DNA from: Nostoc sp. NMS7
Lineage (GTDB): Bacteria; Cyanobacteriota; Cyanobacteriia; Cyanobacteriales; Nostocaceae
NCBI RefSeq assembly: GCF_017115085.1
Contig: NZ_JABXKJ010000215.1
Span: 1-64,000 of the forward strand
Direction: 5' to 3'
Length of the DNA: 64,000 nucleotides
This document shows, piece after piece, positions 1-9,576 of this stretch. The stretch's first letter is position 1; each line of letters opens with the position of its first letter. The notes below the pieces were generated by a model. It was not told where the DNA came from and searched no databases. It worked only from the letters and a program-made list of their open reading frames with translations. Both the position numbers and the translations under genes were made by a program.

Positions 1-196
1 CTCAGGGCAGGCAAAGTCAGTACAAGTCAGTCGAACGCTGCCCACCCCACAAGAGTTTTACTTTCAGGTAATATGCAAGTTAAATGTCTAACAGCTTACT
101 ACTTAGATAATCTTAACTTTTGGAGTTTAACAGTTATTAGTTATCAGTGTCATCACTTAAGTTTAAGTTCTACGTCAGAGGTTTATCCCACAAATT
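1..196. other. intergenic left edge, nothing recognised
   Basis: AT-rich sequence between the left edge of the window and the stop codon of the first minus-strand gene. I see no convincing open frame, RNA or hairpin in it; a short plus-strand frame here has no ribosome binding site and looks random. Confidence 0.5.
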
Positions 197-3175
197 TTAT
201 TTGTCAGTCCCTTGATGTTTTTGTCTGGCAATGTTGCTTAATTTGGCTTTTAAATCTGCCCATTTGATCCCTTCTAGGCTGGGCAAAACAACATTAGCGG
301 CTCCAACTCGTTCAACAGGTCCCAGTCCTACCGCCCACATACCAGCAGCTAGAGCCGCGTCAACACCTGCTGCGGCATCTTCAACAACTACAGATTCCTC
401 TGGTTGGATTCCTAGCTGCTTGGCTGCGTATAAAAATAGGTCGGGTGCTGGCTTGGGTTGCTCTACACTATAACCGTCTGCGATCGCATCTACTTTATCC
501 CCAATGCCCAATCGCTCGATCACTGTGCGGGCATTTTTACTACCTGAACCAATACCAATCTTAATCCCAGCTTGCCGCAGTTCATCCAAGAAAGCGATCG
601 CACCTGGTAACAAATCCTTGGCTGTCATGTTTTGCATCAATTCCACATAATAGCGATTTTTCCGCTCCATCATCTCCTGGATTTGTGCTTCGGAATACGT
701 TCTATCTCCAAGAATCAGCATCAGCGAAGCACGACGGGATACACCCCGCAGGGCGTCGTTAGCCTCCCGATTAAAGGGAATACCCTCTTCATCTGCTAGC
801 TTTTTCCAAGCTAGATAGTGAAGTTCTGCTGTATCTGTTAGTACACCATCTAGATCGAAGATGAATCCTTGGATGTTGGGCATTGGGGGAATGGGGAGTG
901 GGGGGGATGAGGGGGGATTTGGGGAGAGGGAAAGTTGGAGAAATTCTAGTTGACGAGTGATATCTGGGGAGACTTGTTCGCCATGCAGATCGAAGTCGTG
1001 CCATAAGCCGCGCCAGTGCAGTTTAAATTTCAGGCGCGTCCAGCCTGGGGGTAGGTGAGGATTGGCTACAGGGCCATTTTCGGTTAGTTGGATGCCGCCG
1101 AATCCAAAAATTACAGCTTGCCAAATGCCACCAGCACTAGCGCCGTGAATTCCATCGCTGGTGTTACCTCGGTTATCTTCAAGATCCACCATTAACGCCC
1201 GCATAAATAGTTCGTAAGCTTCGGTTGATTTGCCCAAATCGGAAGCTAAAATGGCTTCAACTGCTGGGCCAAGAGATGAACCATAGGTAATATCGGTGCG
1301 GGGTGCGTAGTAGTCCCAGCTTGTCTGCAATGCTTTTTCGTTGTAGGGAAAATCTGCTGATTCCCGCATTAAATATAGGAGCATTAATACATCTGGCTGC
1401 TTGAGTACTTGAGATTTGTTAGTTTTCTCCATACCTAAGATCGGTTGCATGGAGCGATCGCGGGGTTCATAATCTGCTAAGTTGATATCTTCCAATTGGA
1501 AAAATCCCTCAAACTGCTCGATTAGTTCGGTTAATGGGTCATAGAAAAACAACATTTTGGCAATGATATCTTGCCAGTGCGATCGCTCCTCTGGGGTGAG
1601 TTTTAGTTTCTCTTCTAGTTTGCGGACTCGTTCGGGGAAATTCTGGGCCAACCAATCATAGACTGCGATCGCTTTCTCTAAATGCCATTGCGCCATCCGG
1701 TTTGTAAAGGCGTTGTTGTGAACGAATTCATGGTATTCATCCGCTCCGATTACTCCCCGAATTTCATACTTTTGGCGCTCAGGATTGAATTCTACCCGGC
1801 TACCCCAAAAAATCGCGGCATCTAAGATAATCTCTGCACCGCGCTTTTGCATCCACTCATCATCACCAGTGGCTTGCCAGTAGTTCCAAATCGCGTAGGG
1901 GATATCTGCATTGATATGAATTTCGTGATCGCGGCACCAAATCCGCACATCTTCACCATAAAAATCACTGCCAATAGCCCAACGTGGTGTCACTTCGTCT
2001 CCAGTCACAGCACTTTCCCAGGCAAACATTGCCCCTTTATACCCGTAATGGGCTGCTTTGCGTCTAGCTCCATCCAAAGTGTGCCAACGGTAACTTAGTA
2101 AGTTGCGGGCGATCGCGGGTTGGGTAAACAGAAACAGGGGTTGCATAAAAATTTCTGTATCCCAAAAGATATGACCGCGATAGCCAAACCCAGAAAGGGT
2201 TTTCGCCGGGATGCTCACCTTATCATCATGTTGGGGAGCAGCAATCAGCAGCTGAAACAGATTGTAGCGAACAGCAAAAGCAGCTGTGCTATCCCCTTGA
2301 ATCAGGATGTCACTTTGCTGCCAAACTTCATCCCATGCCTGTTCATTGGCTTTTAGTAATGTTGCGTAGTCTGGCAAGTGGGCGAGTTTTTCTTGAGCTG
2401 CTGGGACTGGTGTTTCGCTCTCCCGCGAGGTGAAAACTGTAACTAATTTCTCTACTGTTATGGTCTGTTGGGCTTTAGCGAAGAAGGTTGTACTCAAAGT
2501 AGGATAGCCAGGTGCAGTATTAACTTGCAAAGATGCTTCCGTGCCTAATATTGTCACCTTAGCTGCCATACCGAGTTCAATTCGAGAATTACGGGTGCAG
2601 CGTTGCAACCAGATTCCTTGGTCAGTCTTGCCCTGATCTAGTCCTTCCCAGTGATTGAAACCCTGATTTTCTGGATAGCCGTTGATACTAGCTTGAATTT
2701 CGATTAACCCATCAAAATCTACTGCTGTTAAATGGCAGCGTAGCGCCAACACGTGCGGATCGGCAAGACTAGCAAAGCGTTCAAAGCTGATATCTATGGT
2801 GTTACCACTGGGAGAGCGCCAACGCAACGAACGGCTGATAAGTCCGTAGCGTAAATCAAGCTGGCGATCGTAGCGTAATATCTTACCTTGATCGAGACGG
2901 AAGCGATCGCCATTCACAATCACTACCAAGGGTAGCCAGTCAGGGCAATTTACCAGTTCAGTGTACACCACCGGCACATCATCGTAGACACCGTGGATAA
3001 AAGTAGCTGGCGATGCTTGAGGATAACCTTCCTCAAAACTGCCCCTTGTTCCCAAGTATCCATTGCCAATTGTAAAAACCGTTTCTTTTGAGTGTAATTG
3101 CTCAGGGTCAAACTGGGTTTCGATTAATATCCAGTCTGTGTAAATAAAATGGCGAGAACGACCTTTTTTGTCCAT
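197..3175 (-). CDS. GH65 disaccharide phosphorylase fused to beta-phosphoglucomutase
   Basis: A 992-residue two-enzyme fusion. Residues about 10-745 are a glycoside hydrolase family 65 protein (the maltose, trehalose and kojibiose phosphorylase family); the motif GADEYHE places the predicted general acid at Glu480. Residues from Met765 are a complete HAD-type beta-phosphoglucomutase with the FDLDGVLTDT motif, nucleophile Asp774 and acid/base Asp776. Family knowledge: the phosphorylase cleaves an alpha-glucosyl disaccharide with phosphate to beta-glucose-1-phosphate, and the mutase converts that to glucose-6-phosphate, so the fusion channels one pathway. The exact disaccharide cannot be read from sequence. 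The linker (about 750-764) is proline-rich and encoded by a G/C-rich simple repeat. The gene follows sucrose synthase on the same strand, suggesting a shared role in sugar turnover. Confidence 0.9.
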   Translation of the reverse strand: MDKKGRSRHFIYTDWILIETQFDPEQLHSKETVFTIGNGYLGTRGSFEEGYPQASPATFIHGVYDDVPVVYTELVNCPDWLPLVVIVNGDRFRLDQGKILRYDRQLDLRYGLISRSLRWRSPSGNTIDISFERFASLADPHVLALRCHLTAVDFDGLIEIQASINGYPENQGFNHWEGLDQGKTDQGIWLQRCTRNSRIELGMAAKVTILGTEASLQVNTAPGYPTLSTTFFAKAQQTITVEKLVTVFTSRESETPVPAAQEKLAHLPDYATLLKANEQAWDEVWQQSDILIQGDSTAAFAVRYNLFQLLIAAPQHDDKVSIPAKTLSGFGYRGHIFWDTEIFMQPLFLFTQPAIARNLLSYRWHTLDGARRKAAHYGYKGAMFAWESAVTGDEVTPRWAIGSDFYGEDVRIWCRDHEIHINADIPYAIWNYWQATGDDEWMQKRGAEIILDAAIFWGSRVEFNPERQKYEIRGVIGADEYHEFVHNNAFTNRMAQWHLEKAIAVYDWLAQNFPERVRKLEEKLKLTPEERSHWQDIIAKMLFFYDPLTELIEQFEGFFQLEDINLADYEPRDRSMQPILGMEKTNKSQVLKQPDVLMLLYLMRESADFPYNEKALQTSWDYYAPRTDITYGSSLGPAVEAILASDLGKSTEAYELFMRALMVDLEDNRGNTSDGIHGASAGGIWQAVIFGFGGIQLTENGPVANPHLPPGWTRLKFKLHWRGLWHDFDLHGEQVSPDITRQLEFLQLSLSPNPPSSPPLPIPPMPNIQGFIFDLDGVLTDTAELHYLAWKKLADEEGIPFNREANDALRGVSRRASLMLILGDRTYSEAQIQEMMERKNRYYVELMQNMTAKDLLPGAIAFLDELRQAGIKIGIGSGSKNARTVIERLGIGDKVDAIADGYSVEQPKPAPDLFLYAAKQLGIQPEESVVVEDAAAGVDAALAAGMWAVGLGPVERVGAANVVLPSLEGIKWADLKAKLSNIARQKHQGTDK
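885..924. repeat. G-run repeat inside the GH65-PGM linker
   Basis: The plus strand has five runs of four or more G (885-889, 893-896, 900-906, 911-916, 921-924) with short spacers. On the coding strand this gives Pro/Ser codons forming the interdomain linker. It resembles the GGGGAGT-type short tandem repeats common between Nostoc genes, and could fold as a G-quadruplex on the plus strand. Confidence 0.7.
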
Positions 3176-3204
3176 AAATTGGGGAGTGATGGAAGAAGGC
3201 TAAT

Positions 3205-3383
3205 GTGGATGAACGGAGTTCAGAGGTGGATGAACGGAGTTCAGAGGTCGATGAACGGAGTTCAGAGGTGGATGAACGGAGTTCAGAGGTGGATGAACGG
3301 AGTTCAGAGGTCGATGAACGGAGTTCAGAGGTGGATGAACGGAGTTCAGAGGTCGATGAACGGAGTTCAGAGGTCGATGAACG
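3205..3383. repeat. 21-bp minisatellite, eight units plus a partial ninth
   Basis: Perfect tandem array of 21-bp units (GATGAACGGAGTTCAGAG preceded by GTG or GTC) at 3205-3372, with a truncated ninth copy to about 3383. Only the third base varies, G or C, in the order G G C G G C G C C. The array lies between the sucrose synthase stop and the GH65-PGM start, so it is in the mRNA if the two genes are co-transcribed. Both open frames through it encode only 7-residue repeats and are not credible genes. A C-rich tract of CCCTTAT and CCCTTGT units follows at about 3400-3470. Confidence 0.95.
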
Positions 3384-3457
3384 AGTCTCTAATTTTCCTT
3401 GTCCCCCTTATCCCCCTTATCCCCCTTGTCTCCCTTGTCCCCTCATCCCCCACTCCC

Positions 3458-5866
3458 TCATCCCCCCATGTGCTTTTCCAAAATCTTTTCAACTCTGGGT
3501 TTATAAATGAGATGAAATAAGGCTTCCATGTACCGATCTCTGGCTTCGTTATTTTCGGGAGCAACAAAGTTCCAAAAACTAAACATTTTAGCAAGCAGTA
3601 GTAATTGATTGCTATGTAAATGCCAATTATATTTGTGATGAATTCGCTGACTCATCCATTCTGAAACTTCCTGCCAGTATTCAGTATGAGTATCGCATTT
3701 TTCTAGGAAGTCTAAAATTTTCTTTGCTGTGCCTTCTAAGTCCGTAGGATTAACATTAAAGTCGTTTTCTTGGTTCTCGATAATTTCTAAAGATCCACCA
3801 AATTCAGTAGTGAAAGTAGGCAAGCCGGAAATCATCGCTTCCAAAATACTCCGTCCGAAAGATTCAAAGTGGGCAAAATGGACATAAATCCCCTGAGAAT
3901 CTGCAACTACTCGGTAGGCTTCGCCGAGTTCACTGCTAGGGATACGCATCCCCACCCAGCGAATCTTGCCATTGAGATGATATTGCTCAATAATGTCGTA
4001 GAGTTTTTGAATTTCTTTTGCTTCGTCTGAGTTGATAGCTTGATGTGGATGCAGTTTACTACTTAAGAGGATCAGGTTACAACGCTCTTGCAACGCCTGA
4101 CTTTTGCCAAAGCATTCCGCTAAACCAGTGAGATTGTTAATTGAAGTGATAGTATCAACAACAAAGATTGGTCGCTTCTGAGGGTGATCTAACTTACCAA
4201 AGATTTGGGGGTCTTCGCGGCTAAAGAGTAGGTCGTGAACTTGTTTGCCAAAGTTAGAATCTCGGTCTTCTTTTTGGCTATAGGGAAAGAAAATATTCTC
4301 ATTTACTCCCGGCGGTACTAAGTTGAATTTAGGACTAAACAAATTAATTCCATCAACCACATGATACAAGTGCGGCATCGTAAAGCACTTATACGACTCA
4401 TATTGACCTATGCTGTCGGGTGTGCCGACAATTTCTTGATAGGACGATGTGATGATGAACTCGGCTGCATTCATGCTAATTAAATCGGCGGTGAATTGTA
4501 CCGAGAAGTGATATTCTTCTTCTAAATCTTGCCAATATAAATTGCTAAATAGATGTTTAGGTTTTTCTAAAGAATGGGCAATGTTGCACTGGGTAACTTT
4601 CATCCGACGAGATAAAAGAAAAGCGACTAAATTACCGTCACTGTAGTTACCAACGAGCAGATCGGGTTTCCCTTGGAATTGAGCTAGTAATTCTTTTTCT
4701 GCATCTAGAGCAAATTGTTCTAAATAAGGCCAAATCTCAAATTTAGAAATCCAATTGTTAGTAACTTCAGGATTAAATTCACCAAAAGGAACCCGCAATA
4801 TCCAAGCATTTTCAGTATCTTGAATTTTTTCTAAGCGCAGGTTGCAAAATGTCTCTTCACAGTTAGGGATTAGCCGAGTCAAAATAATTACATGGGGTTT
4901 AATGCCCAGCAGGTCGAGTCCAGCGAGTTTGATATGTTCACGCAGTTCCTTTTCTAAGCTACGAGCTTGTTCGAGGACGTAGATAACTTGACCGAGTGTT
5001 TCATTTCTTCCCAAAACATCTTTCTGTCCCACCCAGCCGTGGATGGAAATCAGGACGACGCGAAAGACAGCAGGAACGCGGTCTACAAATGTTTCTAAAA
5101 TGCCAGGTTCTGGGGAGTAAATGAGTCGGTCGAGGAGTTCTAGGGTTTCGGAAACTCGCGCCGCAGTGTTACCCCAACCCGGCTCAAAGCCTAATTCTTG
5201 GAAGTCTAAGCTAAATTTTTGATATGGTTCATCAGGCTCAAGCTCACTTAGGAATTTCAGCGCTTGTTTAATTTGTTTGGCTAACTGAATACCGGAGGTA
5301 ATGCGATCGCTAAACAGCAAACGAATACCATCGTATTGCAGCCCCTGTAATGCTTGAAATAACTTTTCTAACCAATATTCCGGGTCAGTCAACAATTGAT
5401 TGCACAGGTAACGGTTGAGAAAGGCTAAACCTTGACCGATATTTCTGGCATCGTCGATTCTTAGGGAACTCTCATAGAAGGGGTGGAGATCGATTTCGAG
5501 GATGTGGTTTTGGTAGCGGTTGACTAGGCGATCTCTCACATCTAGCAGCGCTTGAGGCGTCATCTGCTCAAACTTGCTATCGCCTGTCAGTTGCCAAACT
5601 TCTTGGTTAGCAATCCTCGGTCGAACCACAAACCAAGTACTTTCCTCTTCAAGAATTATTTCGTGAGTGAAGTGTATTAGTTTGCCAACAGAAGAAGAGT
5701 AGTAAAAATAGGCTGGCTTTTGGGATTGATGACAGTAATCGGCAAAAGCTTGCAAAATCTCATTTCTCAGGAAGTAACGCTTACCTGAAGCACTCAACGC
5801 ATAAATCAACTGATGCAGATCAGTTTTTTCATCACCGTTGAAGACAGTTTGAACTAGTTCATACAT
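3458..5866 (-). CDS. susA: sucrose synthase
   Basis: 802 residues, the usual length for this enzyme. It reversibly converts sucrose plus a nucleoside diphosphate to fructose and NDP-glucose; in heterocystous cyanobacteria sucrose synthase is linked to sucrose cleavage and carbon supply for nitrogen fixation. The N-terminal half is the sucrose-synthase-specific region. The C-terminal half is a GT-B glycosyltransferase family 4 domain with the EX7E motif ESFGRSILE (Glu668 and Glu676). The C-terminus (EALFHLIYKPRVEKILEKH) is typical. The start ATG at 5866 gives an N-terminus like other cyanobacterial copies. The GH65-PGM fusion lies 282 bp downstream on the same strand. Confidence 0.95.
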   Translation of the reverse strand: MYELVQTVFNGDEKTDLHQLIYALSASGKRYFLRNEILQAFADYCHQSQKPAYFYYSSSVGKLIHFTHEIILEEESTWFVVRPRIANQEVWQLTGDSKFEQMTPQALLDVRDRLVNRYQNHILEIDLHPFYESSLRIDDARNIGQGLAFLNRYLCNQLLTDPEYWLEKLFQALQGLQYDGIRLLFSDRITSGIQLAKQIKQALKFLSELEPDEPYQKFSLDFQELGFEPGWGNTAARVSETLELLDRLIYSPEPGILETFVDRVPAVFRVVLISIHGWVGQKDVLGRNETLGQVIYVLEQARSLEKELREHIKLAGLDLLGIKPHVIILTRLIPNCEETFCNLRLEKIQDTENAWILRVPFGEFNPEVTNNWISKFEIWPYLEQFALDAEKELLAQFQGKPDLLVGNYSDGNLVAFLLSRRMKVTQCNIAHSLEKPKHLFSNLYWQDLEEEYHFSVQFTADLISMNAAEFIITSSYQEIVGTPDSIGQYESYKCFTMPHLYHVVDGINLFSPKFNLVPPGVNENIFFPYSQKEDRDSNFGKQVHDLLFSREDPQIFGKLDHPQKRPIFVVDTITSINNLTGLAECFGKSQALQERCNLILLSSKLHPHQAINSDEAKEIQKLYDIIEQYHLNGKIRWVGMRIPSSELGEAYRVVADSQGIYVHFAHFESFGRSILEAMISGLPTFTTEFGGSLEIIENQENDFNVNPTDLEGTAKKILDFLEKCDTHTEYWQEVSEWMSQRIHHKYNWHLHSNQLLLLAKMFSFWNFVAPENNEARDRYMEALFHLIYKPRVEKILEKHMGG

Positions 5867-6574
5867 GATGACGAATTCCAGAAATTTAGCTAGGTCACGA
5901 CCTCATTTTTCTTTCCGGTCTCCAGCTCTCTGAGGTACATTTCCCACCCAATGGTAAATTAGTATAAAAATCTTTGCGTCTAGCTCTGGGATGAAAGGCT
6001 GTGAAAACTTCAAATCTAGGGAATGAGAGAGCAGATTAGTTTTTCACTATTCTCGATTCAGCAGTACAGCAAAATTTGAGCGATCGCTAATACCAATTCA
6101 CACAAACCCTGATACATATAGATTTATCGTCGGGAACATTGCTGTGCCCCTACCAATGTATTTGTATGATTATTAAAGTGAAACGGTATAACTTATGATT
6201 AATCTTCCTAACCATATACATCAGCCGGATTAGCCAGAACTTCGGAAGGACAAGGGAAAAAATTGTCACCCTCTCCTAACTTTAATCCCTCTCCTTAATA
6301 AGGAGAGGGACAGGTTTTGCGTAGCAGAACCAGGGTGAGGTTTCTTTGGGCTATTGGATAAACAATGTGTACACCGTAGCCCCTTTAGCAGAGAAGTATT
6401 GCTAGGCTAGCGCTGCTTCTCTCCTCTTCTCAACCGCTTAACCCATTCATCAAGATTTATTACTTACTTTTATAACCCTCGACTTAATTCCAGGCTTTTT
6501 AATCCTGAAAAATTAATTTGTAATTTTGATTTTATTGCGATGCTACTAATGAGGTTCAGCTTCTAAATGCAACA
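5867..6574. other. intergenic region with dispersed hairpin repeat
   Basis: About 700 bp without a gene. It contains a perfect 12-bp stem, TCCCTCTCCTTA and its complement, at 6286-6310, in the setting 'CCTCTCC ... CAGGGTGAGG' that recurs at several places in the window as a dispersed repeat. The upstream part (about 6080-6200) is AT-rich and presumably holds the susA promoter; no clear regulatory box was seen. Confidence 0.6.
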
Positions 6575-6796
6575 TCAATCGTCTTCCCACGATTCATGAT
6601 TGAGTAGGTCGATAATTCTATCTCTGAGAAGAAATTCGTTTTTCTCTAACTCCTGTTCAAAATTAACCCAGTCACGATCAGGAATATATTTACAGAGGCT
6701 AGAAATTGGCTGCTGACGGTTAACAAGTCTCTTTTTAACAAGTTGAAGTGCTTCTTCCTTGATAACCTGAATGTCGTATTTAACTGTAGTGTTCAT
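6575..6796 (-). CDS. small hypothetical protein, 73 aa
   Basis: Unrecognised small acidic protein rich in Glu and Asp (C-terminus NHESWEDD), predicted mostly helical. An upstream in-frame Met at 6817 exists, but the Met at 6796 is preferred because AAAGGAA lies six bases before it at the right spacing. No membrane segment or known motif is visible. It stands alone between susA and the class V aminotransferase gene, on the opposite strand to the latter. Function unknown. Confidence 0.6.
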   Translation of the reverse strand: MNTTVKYDIQVIKEEALQLVKKRLVNRQQPISSLCKYIPDRDWVNFEQELEKNEFLLRDRIIDLLNHESWEDD

Positions 6797-7103
6797 AGGT
6801 CGTTCCTTTGTTTTCAATCAAGGAATTATGAATCAAAACAATAATTGCTTTGACTCTAGCTTAAACTGATCAAATAAAATTGGCGAGAATTGTGAAAAAT
6901 CAAGACACTAACCCTTGCTGGAAGTTAGATATGTCAGTAATATACTCTTTTGATCGTCACGTACACCCCCTTTAGAGAGATTCTTGCAGAGCAGGAAGGC
7001 TGTCACAACAAGCTGTAAACACCAAAAGAGGATGTAAATGCTCTGTGGGCGACTTGCCAAAAGGTAAACTAGGGTAAAGAAGATTCTCTACAAAACTTAT
7101 ACT

Positions 7104-8336
7104 ATGCTCTTGAATCTTGATAAAGTTCGCCAATATTTTCCCGCCCTAGCTGGTGAATGGACTTTTTTTGATAATGCTGGCGGTTCACAAACCCTGAAAA
7201 AAGTAGTAGATAGAATTAGCGAATTTCTCCTGAGTTCTGATGTTCAGTTGGGAGCTTCTTATGCAGTTTCTCAACTTGCAGGAAAACGAATAGCTTTAGC
7301 AACTAGGGGAATGGCTACTTTCATTAATGCCAATTCTTCTAAAGAAGTGGTGATGGGACCATCTACTACAATGATGTTGAAAGTTCTCTCAATTTGTTTG
7401 AGTCAAACCTTCACATCTGGTGATGAGATTATTGTTACTAATTGTGACCATGAGTCCAATATTGGTGCTTGGTTCGCTCTTGAAAAACAAGGAATGAAGG
7501 TTAAAGTATGGGAAATTCGCCCAGATACCTTGGAACTTCATTTAGCAGATTTAGAACCATTGATGACTCAGCGTACCAAATTAGTAGCCTTAACTCATGC
7601 TTCTAATGTTCTGGGAACCATTAACCCGATTAAAGAAATTGCTGCATTTGTACACGATCGCAACACAATGATTTGTGTAGATGGTGTAGCTTATGCACCC
7701 CATAGATTAGTTGATGTCCAAGATTTAGATGTTGATTTCTATGCTTTGAGTTGTTATAAAGTCTATGGGCCACATCATGCCTTACTTTATGGTAAAGAAG
7801 AACATTTATTAAGATTGCCTGGTCTTAACCATTATTTTATTGAACAGACAGATATACCTTATAAATTTCAGTTAGGAAATGTCAATTTTGAATTAAGTTA
7901 TGGAATGTTAGGTTTATGTGATTATCTCAGTGAGTTAGCACAATTGCACTACGGGAATGAAACTGCACCTGATTTGAGAAATCAAATGGTACAGGCGTTT
8001 GATTTAATTAGCATACATGAAGAAAAGATTAGCGATCGCCTCCTAAATTACCTCAACAGCAAGTCTAATGTGCGAGTGATTGGTCAATCAAAGGCTGATC
8101 GTCAATCTCGTGTGCCAACTATATCTTTTGTGGTCGATGGAATCAATAGCTCAACCATTCCGGCAAAAATTGATCAACATTATATTGGGATTCGCTACGG
8201 GGACTTTTATGCTAAACGGCTGATTGAATACCTGGGGTTAGCGTCGCAAGGTGGAATAGTCAGAGTCAGTATGGTGCATTACAACACTGTTGAGGAAGTT
8301 AACAGCTTGATTGAGGCTTTTGAGCAGATATTTTAA
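7104..8336 (+). CDS. cysteine desulfurase-like aminotransferase class V
   Basis: 410-residue PLP enzyme of the aminotransferase class V fold, closest in appearance to the SufS/NifS-like subfamily of unproven specificity. Seen: the FFDNAGGSQ N-terminal motif, the CDHESNIGAW segment that binds the cofactor, VDGVAYAPHR with the Asp that pairs with the PLP nitrogen, and SCYKVYGPH with the predicted Schiff-base Lys219. Proteins of this group differ from true cysteine desulfurases in the active-site loop, and I cannot identify the catalytic cysteine with confidence. Free-standing, convergent with the diiron MBL gene downstream; no suf or nif partner is nearby. Confidence 0.8.
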   Translation: MLLNLDKVRQYFPALAGEWTFFDNAGGSQTLKKVVDRISEFLLSSDVQLGASYAVSQLAGKRIALATRGMATFINANSSKEVVMGPSTTMMLKVLSICLSQTFTSGDEIIVTNCDHESNIGAWFALEKQGMKVKVWEIRPDTLELHLADLEPLMTQRTKLVALTHASNVLGTINPIKEIAAFVHDRNTMICVDGVAYAPHRLVDVQDLDVDFYALSCYKVYGPHHALLYGKEEHLLRLPGLNHYFIEQTDIPYKFQLGNVNFELSYGMLGLCDYLSELAQLHYGNETAPDLRNQMVQAFDLISIHEEKISDRLLNYLNSKSNVRVIGQSKADRQSRVPTISFVVDGINSSTIPAKIDQHYIGIRYGDFYAKRLIEYLGLASQGGIVRVSMVHYNTVEEVNSLIEAFEQIF

Positions 8337-8429
8337 GACTGGGCATTAAGTATCAACAAATAATTTAATCCCCAGTCCCCAATCCCCATTACTCGTTAAC
8401 AAGCCTGACTTTTCACGGCTACAATCAAC

Positions 8430-9149
8430 TTAAGAACCAAAGGTTCGCTTCATTTTTGAAAGAAGCTTCGAGATGGACTCCCCGTGAATAATAGAACCAT
8501 GCATTGTTGCAAGGTACTTAACGGGTAGCTTCTCTATTGCCTCAATGCCCCGAGTGAAGCTTTTGCCTTCAGACATAAACCCGACTTTTTGCTGAAACTT
8601 AATGATAGATTCTGTAAGATCCTTTTCGGTAACAGGCTCCTCGAACTGACCAGGATGAGCCGCAAGATCGGAACAAAAAAGGATCTCCTCTTGCGGCTGA
8701 TAGAATACACAACCCTCCCATCCATGAGGAAAATGAGGAGTTTCAATAAGTATGATATCTCTTTTCCCCAAGGAAAGAGCTTTGTTATTCTTAAGAACCG
8801 TTGTTGGTCGCAACGCAAAGTCATCCATGTTCGATTGATTCAGAGGACTCACAATTGTTTTGGCTTCCGGAGCCGCTTCAAGCCACTGATTAAGCGCTCC
8901 GCACTCATCAGCCTCAAGGTGACATAAGGCAATGTAATGAAGTTTTGAAGGGTCGCAGACAGAGGAAACAAGCTGATACGTTTGCTCAAACCAATTTGAG
9001 CGACCCGTATGAATAAGCATAGGGCGCTCATCAAGGATAAGGAATTGACTGAAAACGAACTTTTTATTGTTTGAGATAGAAAGCTTATATATACTAGGAA
9101 CTATCTCATCTATGCGCGTGAAGTTAGCATTGAAATGCGTAAACATCAT
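8430..9149 (-). CDS. stand-alone diiron MBL-fold protein (flavodiiron-like, ODP type)
   Basis: 239 residues, equivalent to only the metallo-beta-lactamase half of flavodiiron proteins. The diiron ligand set looks complete: HLEADE (His77, Glu79, Asp81), PHGW (His142), FCSDL (Asp161) and a final ATMHG histidine. There is no flavodoxin or flavin reductase domain, so electrons would have to come from a separate partner. Family knowledge: flavodiiron proteins reduce O2 or NO; stand-alone ODP domains also occur in signalling proteins as oxygen sensors. Which applies here is unknown. The reading frame overlaps the 3' end of a small upstream frame by 26 bases. Confidence 0.8.
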   Translation of the reverse strand: MMFTHFNANFTRIDEIVPSIYKLSISNNKKFVFSQFLILDERPMLIHTGRSNWFEQTYQLVSSVCDPSKLHYIALCHLEADECGALNQWLEAAPEAKTIVSPLNQSNMDDFALRPTTVLKNNKALSLGKRDIILIETPHFPHGWEGCVFYQPQEEILFCSDLAAHPGQFEEPVTEKDLTESIIKFQQKVGFMSEGKSFTRGIEAIEKLPVKYLATMHGSIIHGESISKLLSKMKRTFGS

Positions 9150-9345
9150 ATTTTGGGGTAAAAAAATCTGACAAAATCCAATTTTTTTTCACAATTGCGA
9201 ATTGTGTTTGTAACTCTATATTATTGGTAGTGGACACGACTTGACTATTGATTGCTTCATTCCGATTAAGCCACTGCTGAAAAATCAAGTTGCGGTCATC
9301 ATCTGGGTGAAAAAGCAGGTAAACCTGCTCCCGGTTTTTTATCAT
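9124..9345 (-). CDS. small hypothetical protein, 73 aa
   Basis: Possible small gene just upstream of, and overlapping by 26 bases, the diiron MBL gene on the same strand. The translation has protein-like composition (FHPDDDRNLIFQQWL, KKNWILSDFFTPKYD) but matches no family I know and has no clear ribosome binding site before the ATG. It includes a 7-bp palindrome, AGCAGGT/ACCTGCT, at 9314-9329. It may be translationally coupled to the MBL gene, or be a remnant. Confidence 0.35.
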   Translation of the reverse strand: MIKNREQVYLLFHPDDDRNLIFQQWLNRNEAINSQVVSTTNNIELQTQFAIVKKNWILSDFFTPKYDVYAFQC

Positions 9346-9543
9346 GTTTTATAAGGCTCACAAGGCTTGGATTTTCTTGCTAACTTGACAAATCAGCCCT
9401 TATTGTTATCGATAAAAACTCGCTTTTATTGAGAAGAGACGACGTAGCTTTAAGGCTTCGGGATTTGATGAGCCATCGCTCTGGCAAATGTTAAGAAAGA
9501 TCCGGGTAATGGATAGCCTACAAGGGGAGAGGCTTTGAATTTT

Positions 9544-9569
9544 CCCCCTTCCCTAGCAGGGAAGTGGGG
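9544..9569 (-). terminator. hairpin just after moeA
   Basis: CTTCCCT/AGGGAAG (9548-9554 and 9558-9564), extended by a C4/G4 pair, lies eight bases beyond the moeA stop and is a plausible 3'-end hairpin. It has no strong U-tract, so stabilisation rather than intrinsic termination is also possible. The sequence is also part of a dispersed CCCTTCCCT repeat. Confidence 0.45.
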
Positions 9570-9576
9570 TAGGGGG

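Noticed and set aside
3149..3520. Two overlapping frames encoding WMNGVQR and VDERSSE heptapeptide repeats
   Set aside because: They are translations of the 21-bp minisatellite, have no ribosome binding site or conserved domain, and exist in two frames only because the unit length is divisible by three.
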